A stretch of DNA of 6,220 bases from Halobacteria archaeon (GTDB taxonomy: Archaea; Halobacteriota; Methanoliparia; Methanoliparales; Methanoliparaceae): NCBI GenBank assembly GCA_013329575.1, contig DUJX01000028.1:1-6220 (forward strand). The letters are read 5' to 3'. How positions within the stretch are numbered: the stretch's first letter is position 1; every line of letters starts with the position of its first letter. The notes under the pieces are model-generated. The model ran no database searches. It was not told where the DNA came from and saw only the letters and a program-made list of their open reading frames with translations. Below are positions 1 through 5,528 of the stretch, in pieces. The translations under genes and the position numbers were made by a program.

Positions 1-1
1 G

Positions 2-463
2 GTTTTAATACTCGTAGGCATATCTACGCTACCTTTAATCGGCTGGCAGTTAGACTTACCGAGTATAGCCGGTATCATAGCAACGATCGGGACGGGAATA
101 GATCAACTGGTTATTATAACCGATGAGATGCTTAAAGGAGATAAAAGTAAAGAGCAAGAACAAAGCCAGAGAAAGCAGGTTAAAAAGGGAGAAAAACGAG
201 GTAAGAAACCAAAAGAGAACGTCGGTAAAGATAAAAAATCAGGTTCGTTCAGAACTTATGAAAAACGATTGTCCACGGCTTTTAAAATAATATTTACATC
301 GGCAGCCACGACCATTTTTGCTATGATTCCTTTGTTAGTTATGGGCCTCAGTAAACTGACAGGTTTTGCTCTTACCATAATAATAGGTGTTTTGATCGGC
401 GTATTGGTTACAAGGCCTGCATACGGCGAGATCTTAAAAGAGATTATAGTCTCAAAAGATTAA
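2..463 (+). CDS. secD: Protein translocase subunit SecD, C-terminal part (5' end outside window)
   Basis: This is the last 153 residues of an archaeal SecD, an RND-type membrane protein that works with SecF at the SecYE channel to aid protein export. The frame is open from base 2, so the gene begins upstream of the window. Residues 17-42 of the fragment carry the conserved SecD transmembrane motif (LDLPSIAGIIATIGTGIDQ, followed by an ITDE end). Residues 94-148 hold two more hydrophobic helices with the family signature AATTIFAMIPLLVMG and the LIGVLVTRPAYGEIL terminus. Between them, residues about 44-84 form an unusually long, very Lys/Arg/Glu/Gln-rich stretch; in the SecD sequences I know this cytoplasmic loop is short. 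The internal ATG at 128 is not the start, because the homology continues upstream of it. Marker 14 follows after 28 bases, suggesting co-transcription. Assignment is confident; the upstream secF usual in archaea is not visible. Confidence 0.93.
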   Translation, partial: VLILVGISTLPLIGWQLDLPSIAGIIATIGTGIDQLVIITDEMLKGDKSKEQEQSQRKQVKKGEKRGKKPKENVGKDKKSGSFRTYEKRLSTAFKIIFTSAATTIFAMIPLLVMGLSKLTGFALTIIIGVLIGVLVTRPAYGEILKEIIVSKD

Positions 464-491
464 GAATAGTCCTAACATGAGAGTTTGATGT

Positions 492-2042
492 ATGAAAATT
501 TTCTCGACGAGAAAAGGATATCCGGTACCAAAATTCGCTAAAAGCGAAAAGATTGATGTGTTACGTATCAAAGGATTTAAAAGAGTCTCCTCGATGAAAG
601 ATTGGAGCAAAGAAGTATATTACATCGTGGCTTCTGTAGAGGTAGGAAATACTACTACCAAGTGTATCTTGACCGCTACAAACTTGAATGAGGGCAGGAC
701 GTACGTAGTAAACAAAAAAGTCAGAATGACTCGTGATGTCAGGGCGCCTAAACCAGGTGAGGAAATATTTGGGCAAACATTAGATGGTACGCCTTTAACA
801 AGAGAATCGGTAACCGAATTGGTACGGGATACTCTAATAGGTGCACATAAGGAGGTAGGTCTTGATATAAAATCAGATTTAAATTTCGTAGTAAGATCGA
901 CTGGTGTCGTAGCCAATTTTGACTCTCCTGATGATGTAGGAGTATTCATTCTCGCATTGGCCGATGGTTGCATAGCCGCGGGTGTTCCTACTAGAAACAT
1001 GACGCCTGCTCTAAGTAAAGATATGCTTCCTGAAAATATCAGAAAGTTCAGCATGCTCGATAAAGTATATTTTGATGGAGCTGTAGGGAGCGTTCTTCCT
1101 CCTTTTGGATCTACAGGAGTAGAGATAGTGGCAAACGAGATGGAGGGAGAATTAGCAACAGTTGGTATCAAAGAGGGGGCAAAATGGGCCGGTGTAGAAT
1201 ACAGAAATCCATGCGCATCGCTAGATTTTGGTACGACCTTGGATGGTAGGATTACTAACGATGATATTCCGTATGCCAAGACTATTGGAAATTTTTGCGG
1301 TCTTGCCGGTGCTATACCTGATAACTTAGTGAAAGGGGCATACGATAAGATGAATATATCTACTTTGGATGTTATAAAAGATGAGTCCACTCAAGATAAA
1401 AAAATGAGTAGTTTTATAAAAAGGAAGAATAGCTTTTATAAGATTTCTAAACCCTATATAGAGGAGATCAATGAGATAATAAGGATTGGAAAAGTTCCTA
1501 CCAATGTAAAAAAGTACGGGTTAATTCCTGTAAACGCTGAGGCGGCTAAAAAAAATGGTATAGTTCTTATCGGATGCGATGTGGGTGATAACGGTAGCAG
1601 ACTAAATGATTTGAAGAAGATTGGGAAAAAAATAGTAGAAGATGCGGATAAAGGGGTGGATACGTTGTATTACGTTATAGATGAGGTCTGCTCAACGGTA
1701 GCAGAACGGTTGTTAAGAGTTGCAATCGACGAAGAATTAATTACCAGCAAAACGGCGATTGGTTTTACTGGACGAGCAATTATAACCGGATTTAAACCGT
1801 TTTTAATATTAGAAAAGATAGACAGATTTTCGTTATATAAAAAGCCTGAAGATAACGTGGTTTTTGTAGATGATGGCTTGGCAAGAGGTGCTGCTATGAT
1901 GGCACGATGTATGAACTCTCTCGGCAATCCTAAAAATCCTATTGGTGGCGTTCGAGGTGGAAGATGTATCTTGAAAGAGAGAATAAAATATCAAAAGAAG
2001 GATAGGGATGGTGGTATTATTGGAGAAAGTAATTATAATTGA
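492..2042 (+). CDS. Methanogenesis marker protein 14, ASKHA-type ATPase
   Basis: This 516-residue protein matches methanogenesis marker protein 14 (which I believe corresponds to DUF2114), a family found essentially in archaea with methyl-coenzyme M reductase. Its exact role is unproven. It has the actin/Hsp70-like fold motifs of reductive activators such as RamA or RACo: phosphate-1 loop EVGNTTTKC (50-58), phosphate-2 loop LDFGTTLDG (244-252), the motif GFTGRAIITG (424-433) and a glycine-rich adenine-site helix DDGLARGAAMMA (460-471). The C-terminal signature NPIGGVRGGRCIL (482-494) is, from memory, typical of the family. Eight cysteines are scattered (58, 160, 241, 269, 362, 400, 473, 492), with no CxxC pair. 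The first 40 residues are basic and precede the ATPase core. ATG 492 is chosen because the in-frame ATG at 477 runs into TGA at 486; no clear ribosome binding site is seen. It sits 28 bases after secD and overlaps the CBS gene by 35 bases. Family assignment is confident; a role in activating a methanogenic metalloenzyme is inference. Confidence 0.9.
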   Translation: MKIFSTRKGYPVPKFAKSEKIDVLRIKGFKRVSSMKDWSKEVYYIVASVEVGNTTTKCILTATNLNEGRTYVVNKKVRMTRDVRAPKPGEEIFGQTLDGTPLTRESVTELVRDTLIGAHKEVGLDIKSDLNFVVRSTGVVANFDSPDDVGVFILALADGCIAAGVPTRNMTPALSKDMLPENIRKFSMLDKVYFDGAVGSVLPPFGSTGVEIVANEMEGELATVGIKEGAKWAGVEYRNPCASLDFGTTLDGRITNDDIPYAKTIGNFCGLAGAIPDNLVKGAYDKMNISTLDVIKDESTQDKKMSSFIKRKNSFYKISKPYIEEINEIIRIGKVPTNVKKYGLIPVNAEAAKKNGIVLIGCDVGDNGSRLNDLKKIGKKIVEDADKGVDTLYYVIDEVCSTVAERLLRVAIDEELITSKTAIGFTGRAIITGFKPFLILEKIDRFSLYKKPEDNVVFVDDGLARGAAMMARCMNSLGNPKNPIGGVRGGRCILKERIKYQKKDRDGGIIGESNYN

Positions 2043-3252
2043 TGGGTCAAAGTACTCCTTGACAAAGGCTTTGGAAGAGCAAGAAAAAGATAAGAATATC
2101 GAGATACTATGCCCGATAAATTCCGAATTTTTTTCAAAAGAGCTGCTGGATAATGTACCTTCGATGAGAGATATACTCAAAGAAGAGATAGATCGGTTGA
2201 AGAATGAGGCAAAATCTATACTAAAAGATACAGAAAAATTTGTCCTGTTTTACGGAAATGCGGATGATGTTTTAGATTACTTAAAAAAGAAGAATATCAA
2301 GAAGACTAAGATATTCATCACAAGACAAGCCAAGGATTTGAATAAGATAGATTTTTCTAAAATAATAGATAGCATTCCTTCCGAGGTAGAAGAGGGAGAG
2401 ATAACAGCGGATGATATAAGGGTATGGGACATAGTAGAAAAAAACGTCGTTTGTGTCAGCGTTCCTGGAACGAGAGAAGATCTGCTCAACATATTTAAAG
2501 AATATAAGATATCGGGTGTGCCTGTCGTCCATGATGGTATGTTGGTAGGAATCGTTACAAGAAGAGATCTATTGAGAAACCTGGAAGAAGATCAGATAGC
2601 ATTATTGATGACCCGAGACCCAATAACCATACCACCTCATGCGAGCATAAAAGATGCGGCTAAGATTCTGTTAGAGAAGGATATAAGAAGATTACCTGTC
2701 GTTATGGATAGTGTTCTCATAGGTATGATCACTGTTGCAGATATCATCAAAGCAATAGCCATCTTAGATGTAGATGCAGAGATTAAAGATTTCATTACTA
2801 AGACGGTCACCATCTCGTGGGATGAGACACCGATACCATTGATTACACGTATAATGGAGCTCTCCAAGCAGAAAGCTATACCGTTGCTAAATACAGATGG
2901 GGCTTTGAGCGGTATTGTTACAGAAGAAGACATAATAAGAGTCAGTGAGATACGCGATTATGTAGAGGTCTTCGCATCATCACCTGAGTATGATGATGAT
3001 AAGTGGTCATGGGAAGGCATAAGAAACGTTGAAAGCCATTATTATGAGGTTTCAAAGATAGAACAACCGATGTTGCCGGTAAAAGAGATCATGGTTAAAG
3101 ATGTGATAACCGCAACGAGATCGTCTAAGATAAACGAGTGCATATCGAAGATGGTCAGGAATAGGATAGACCAGATACCTATCGTCTCTGTAACCGATGA
3201 GATAGAGGGCATGTTATATGATAAAGAACTGTTAAGAATCTTCGATCTGTAA
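2008..3252 (+). CDS. Four-CBS-domain protein with divergent USP-like N-terminus
   Basis: This 414-residue soluble protein carries four CBS motifs, at about residues 138-190, 197-252, 259-313 and 357-414. Typical signs are GVPVVHDGMLVGIVTRRDLLR (170-190), RLPVV...LIGMITVADII (228-247), AIPLL...LSGIVTEEDII (290-310) and QIPIV...IEGMLYDKELL (389-409). CBS pairs form Bateman modules that usually bind AMP, ADP, ATP or SAM and regulate a partner. A charged 43-residue insert (314-356) separates CBS3 from CBS4. Residues 1-125 are not CBS; VIIIDGSKYSLTKALE (9-23 region) resembles the first strand and helix of universal stress proteins, but the remainder is too divergent for a firm call. There is no DNA-binding domain or membrane segment. 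ATG 2008 has a purine-rich GAAGGA about five bases upstream; GTG 2011 and TTG 2020 are alternatives. Any of these overlaps the marker-14 gene, implying translational coupling and perhaps a shared function. The partner and ligand are unknown. Confidence 0.85.
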   Translation: MVVLLEKVIIIDGSKYSLTKALEEQEKDKNIEILCPINSEFFSKELLDNVPSMRDILKEEIDRLKNEAKSILKDTEKFVLFYGNADDVLDYLKKKNIKKTKIFITRQAKDLNKIDFSKIIDSIPSEVEEGEITADDIRVWDIVEKNVVCVSVPGTREDLLNIFKEYKISGVPVVHDGMLVGIVTRRDLLRNLEEDQIALLMTRDPITIPPHASIKDAAKILLEKDIRRLPVVMDSVLIGMITVADIIKAIAILDVDAEIKDFITKTVTISWDETPIPLITRIMELSKQKAIPLLNTDGALSGIVTEEDIIRVSEIRDYVEVFASSPEYDDDKWSWEGIRNVESHYYEVSKIEQPMLPVKEIMVKDVITATRSSKINECISKMVRNRIDQIPIVSVTDEIEGMLYDKELLRIFDL

Positions 3253-3354
3253 TGCTACGGATACAGACCTGATTAATATGACCAGAAAGCAAAGAGTATA
3301 GAGAGATCATAGATGTAATGTAAGATATTATATAAATATGTTTCTCTATATTCA

Positions 3355-3370
3355 TCTTTTAATTTTTTTA
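3355..3370 (+). terminator. Oligo-T tract, likely terminator of the secD-marker14-CBS unit
   Basis: About 105 bases after the CBS stop codon the + strand has TTTT (3357-3360) followed by seven Ts (3363-3369). Archaeal RNA polymerase terminates at such U-runs without needing a strong hairpin. An 8-base inverted repeat (TATAGAGA at 3297-3304 against TCTCTATA at 3343-3350) lies just upstream but has a 38-base loop, so it may be coincidental. This position suits the end of the left-hand transcription unit. Confidence 0.5.
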
Positions 3371-3461
3371 TCTATAAGCAATAATCTCTTTAACAAGTTT
3401 TATAATTCATTAATAAAGAGGGGTATGAGATAAAGTTCAAATATAGGTAAATTTCTAATCG

Positions 3462-3475
3462 TTTTAATAAAATTA
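3462..3475 (+). promoter_or_regulatory. Probable TATA-box promoter of archease
   Basis: The sequence TTTTAATAAAATTA lies about 28-41 bases before the archease ATG. Archaeal transcription starts about 25 bases after the TATA-box centre, which would put the start near 3493-3497. That leaves a leader of roughly six to ten bases, consistent with leaderless or near-leaderless translation. This agrees with the lack of a ribosome binding site before 3503. The match is by eye; AT-richness of the region lowers certainty. Confidence 0.4.
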
Positions 3476-3502
3476 TTCTAATGACAACTATCATGGATTA
3501 AT

Positions 3503-3928
3503 ATGTGTGATGATTACATATATCTGGATCATACGGCTGATATAAAGTTTAAAGCTTATGGAAATACATTAGAAGATTGTTTTTCTAACGCTGCAAAGGC
3601 GATGTTTAATATCTTGGTCCCTATAAACGAGATAAGTATCGAGCTGAATCAGACTGTTACGATCGAATCAGACGATTTAGATCTTTTACTTTATAAGTGG
3701 CTTTCAGAGCTTCTCTATTTATTTGAGGTGGAGAACAAACTTTTTTCTGAATTTAAGATAAATATAAGTAAAGATGGGGATAAATATACCTTGGACGGTA
3801 TATTATATGGAGAATCGGTAAAAGATACTCATCATATAAATATAGAGATAAAGGCCGTGACGTTTCATGATCTATACGTGAAGAGAGAGAATAATGTTTA
3901 TACGTGCCAGGTTGTACTCGATATTTAA
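3503..3928 (+). CDS. Archease, RtcB-activating protein
   Basis: This 141-residue protein is archease, the small metal-binding cofactor that speeds guanylylation of the RNA ligase RtcB and lets it turn over repeatedly. The family hallmark is at the N-terminus: LDHTADIKFKAYG (8-20), with Asp9, His10 and Asp13 in the conserved D-H-T-A-D motif, then a helix with the LEDCF...AAKAMFNIL pattern. The C-terminus has IKAVTFHDLYV and ends in VVLDI, matching the family's KAVTYH...VVLDI ending and supplying a conserved acidic residue (Asp140). Length is normal for the family. ATG 3503 places the conserved motif eight residues in, and no in-frame upstream start is available in the short stretch before it. 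It lies 75 bases before rtcB, the usual partner, on the same strand. It is a soluble cytoplasmic protein. The call is confident. Confidence 0.93.
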   Translation: MCDDYIYLDHTADIKFKAYGNTLEDCFSNAAKAMFNILVPINEISIELNQTVTIESDDLDLLLYKWLSELLYLFEVENKLFSEFKINISKDGDKYTLDGILYGESVKDTHHINIEIKAVTFHDLYVKRENNVYTCQVVLDI

Positions 3929-3951
3929 TTCATGAGCACGATTTAATACAA

Positions 3952-3964
3952 TTTTTAAAAATAG
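3952..3964 (+). promoter_or_regulatory. Possible TATA-box of rtcB between archease and rtcB
   Basis: The sequence TTTTTAAAAATAG begins 24 bases after the archease stop codon and would start a transcript near 3982-3988, leaving a short leader that includes the rtcB ribosome binding site. It would let rtcB be transcribed independently of archease. It could equally be chance in an AT-rich spacer, with both genes read from the archease promoter. Confidence 0.3.
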
Positions 3965-3991
3965 TGTAATATTTTGACAAAGAATTAAAAC

Positions 3992-3998
3992 GAGGTGG
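3992..3998 (+). promoter_or_regulatory. Shine-Dalgarno site that fixes the rtcB start
   Basis: GAGGTGG is an excellent match to the anti-Shine-Dalgarno sequence at the archaeal 16S rRNA 3' end (CACCUC). It ends five bases before ATG 4004, normal spacing. The GTG at 3995, which would add three residues, lies inside this site and so is very unlikely to be the start. Confidence 0.8.
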
Positions 3999-4003
3999 TC
4001 TTG

Positions 4004-5428
4004 ATGAATCTAATAAAAATTACAAATAATATCTGGGAAGTTCCAGTGGGATACACAGAAGGAATGAGAGTCCCAGGACGGATTTATGCATCCGAAAAAT
4101 TAATGGGCAAGGTAGAGACGGATGCGATAAAACAAAATGCTAATGTAGCAACGCTGCCTGGTATCTTGAAATATTCTATCGCGATGCCTGAGATACACGT
4201 AGGTTACGGTTTTCCTATCGGTGGTATCGCAGGCTTGGATGAAACTGATGGCGTAATCTCGCCTGGTGGGGTTGGGTTTGATATAAATTGTGGAGTCAGG
4301 CTTTTGGCTACTAAGATACCCATAAAAGATCTACTTCCAAGACTGAATCGGTTGGTAGAGGAGATATTTAAAGAGATACCTTCCGGTGTCGGTTCGACAG
4401 GAAAATTAAGGTTAGATACAACAGAATTAAAAAAAGTATTCGAATCCGGGGCAAGATGGGCAGTCTCTAACGGATATGGTACTGAAAAAGATCTTAATTT
4501 TTGTGAAGAGAACGGTTGTATGAAGGACGCATCCCCGGATAAAGTAAGCAAAAAAGCAATAAACAGAGGATTGCCACAATTAGGAACTCTTGGGTCAGGC
4601 AACCATTTTTTGGAGATCGGGTGCATCGATGAGATATATGATCCTGATGCGGCTAAAGTGTTCGGTTTAGAGAAAGGGATGACGACGGTAATGATTCATA
4701 CGGGATCGAGAGGTGCCGGGCATCAGATATGTACGGATCAACTGGAGATATTGGTGAACGCTGTTAAAAAATACGGTATAAGCCTCCCTGATAGACAGCT
4801 TGCATGTGCCCCGCTTGGAAGCAAAGAGGCGGAGGAATATTATGGAGTTATGTCTGCCGCGGCAAATTATGCATGGGCAAACAGGCAGATAATAACACAT
4901 TGGATGCGAGAGGTATTCAATAAAATTTTAGGAGACGGGGATTTAAAGATAGTGTACGATGTTGCTCATAATATAGCAAAGATCGAGGAACACGTAGTGG
5001 ATGGAAAGAGAAAGAGAGTAATCGTTCATAGGAAAGGGGCAACGCGTGCGTTTCCAAAAAATAGTAAGGATATACCTGCCGAATATCGTAGCATAGGACA
5101 GCCCGTATTGATCCCGGGAAGCATGGGAACCTTCTCTTATGTTCTAAAAGGTACGGATAAAGCGATGGAAGAGACTTTTGGAAGTACATGCCACGGAGCA
5201 GGGAGAGTATTAAGCAGAAGTAGTGCTAAGAGAAAGTATCGAGGAGAGAACGTTAAAAAAGAACTTAAAGATCATGGAATCATAGCAAAAGCAGTGACAG
5301 ACTCTGTTCTCGCAGAAGAGGCTCCACTTGCATATAAATCGAGCGATGATATCGTTGATGTTGTAGATTCTGTAGGTATATCTAAAAAAGTGGCTAAGAT
5401 TAGACCGTATGGTGTCGTCAAAGGATAG
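4004..5428 (+). CDS. rtcB: RNA-splicing ligase RtcB (3'-phosphate/5'-hydroxyl RNA ligase)
   Basis: RtcB joins RNA ends carrying a 2',3'-cyclic phosphate or 3'-phosphate to a 5'-hydroxyl, using GTP and Mn2+; in archaea it seals tRNA exons after intron excision. The 474-residue product is close to the 481 residues of the Pyrococcus horikoshii enzyme and lacks the intein found there. All expected active-site residues are visible: Asp93 and Cys96 in GFDINCGVR, His201 in GSGNHFLE, His232 in IHTGSRGAG, His322 in DVAHN, and His397 in STCHGAGR, which corresponds to the His that becomes guanylylated. The MPEIHVGYGFPIGG and RPYGVVKG signatures bracket the domain. ATG 4004 is selected by the GAGGTGG site at 3992-3998. 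The adjacent archease gene encodes its activator. The gene ends in TAG, with no obvious T-rich terminator after it. The enzyme is predicted to be intact and active. Confidence 0.97.
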   Translation: MNLIKITNNIWEVPVGYTEGMRVPGRIYASEKLMGKVETDAIKQNANVATLPGILKYSIAMPEIHVGYGFPIGGIAGLDETDGVISPGGVGFDINCGVRLLATKIPIKDLLPRLNRLVEEIFKEIPSGVGSTGKLRLDTTELKKVFESGARWAVSNGYGTEKDLNFCEENGCMKDASPDKVSKKAINRGLPQLGTLGSGNHFLEIGCIDEIYDPDAAKVFGLEKGMTTVMIHTGSRGAGHQICTDQLEILVNAVKKYGISLPDRQLACAPLGSKEAEEYYGVMSAAANYAWANRQIITHWMREVFNKILGDGDLKIVYDVAHNIAKIEEHVVDGKRKRVIVHRKGATRAFPKNSKDIPAEYRSIGQPVLIPGSMGTFSYVLKGTDKAMEETFGSTCHGAGRVLSRSSAKRKYRGENVKKELKDHGIIAKAVTDSVLAEEAPLAYKSSDDIVDVVDSVGISKKVAKIRPYGVVKG

Positions 5429-5458
5429 AACAGTAAAAGTATGGAAGATGGTATTATC

Positions 5459-5474
5459 TTATACACTTATACAC
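5459..5474 (+). repeat. Tandem 8-base direct repeat upstream of the radical SAM gene
   Basis: TTATACAC occurs twice with no spacer (5459-5466 and 5467-5474), in the intergenic region 55-70 bases before the radical SAM start codon and just upstream of a TATA-like palindrome. Tandem half-sites in this position could be a regulator or activator binding site. The repeat is directly visible; the role is a guess. Confidence 0.4.
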
Positions 5475-5487
5475 AGACCAAATAATA

Positions 5488-5501
5488 AAGATTATAATCT
5501 T
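5488..5501 (+). promoter_or_regulatory. TATA-like promoter embedded in a 14-base perfect palindrome
   Basis: AAGATTATAATCTT is identical to its own reverse complement. Its TTATAAT core is about 28-40 bases before ATG 5529, the usual distance for an archaeal TATA box giving a very short leader. The half AATCTT recurs at 5505-5510. A palindrome covering the TATA box is a typical layout for an archaeal repressor operator, but AT-rich palindromes also arise by chance. Confidence 0.4.
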
Positions 5502-5528
5502 AAGAATCTTTAGGCGAAGAAGACAAAT

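Larger units (their letters stand above)
3253..3502. other. AT-rich 250-base intergenic region with no supported gene
   Basis: I see no convincing reading frame, tRNA-like cloverleaf or GC-rich stem structure here. The region contains an oligo-T tract (3355-3370), a strong TATA-like element at 3326-3339 that is badly placed for either neighbour, a second TATA-like element at 3462-3475 well placed for archease, and a weak 7-base inverted repeat (CTCTTTA 3386-3392 against TAAAGAG 3414-3420, loop 21). It separates the left and right transcription units. Confidence 0.6.

Noticed and set aside
620..1390. 256-codon open frame on the - strand inside the marker 14 gene
   Set aside because: It is fully antisense to a gene with recognisable ATPase motifs; its translation has no motif I recognise and is Ser/Pro/Thr-rich, as expected for the complement of this coding sequence.
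3180..3310. 43-codon antisense frame starting at the - strand ATG 3310, near the - strand reading of the TATA element
   Set aside because: It is short, mostly antisense to the CBS gene, its start would be slightly upstream of the predicted transcript start, and the peptide has no recognisable feature.
3297..3350. 8-base inverted repeat TATAGAGA/TCTCTATA as a terminator hairpin or RNA stem
   Set aside because: The 38-base loop and AU-rich stem make a stable hairpin unlikely; the oligo-T tract alone is enough for archaeal termination.
3481..3501. Tiny frame MTTIMD just before archease, a possible upstream ORF
   Set aside because: The predicted archease transcript start lies downstream of its ATG, and six codons in AT-rich DNA is well within chance.
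4204..4626. 140-codon open frame on the - strand inside rtcB
   Set aside because: It lies opposite highly conserved RtcB active-site sequence, so its openness is a by-product of RtcB codon use.
4004..5428. Intein in rtcB, as found in the Pyrococcus horikoshii gene
   Set aside because: The reading frame has normal RtcB length and all active-site blocks are contiguous, with no inserted intein segment.
5426..5428. TAG stop of rtcB as a pyrrolysine readthrough codon
   Set aside because: The protein already ends at the family-typical RPYGVVKG terminus, so TAG acts as a normal stop here.
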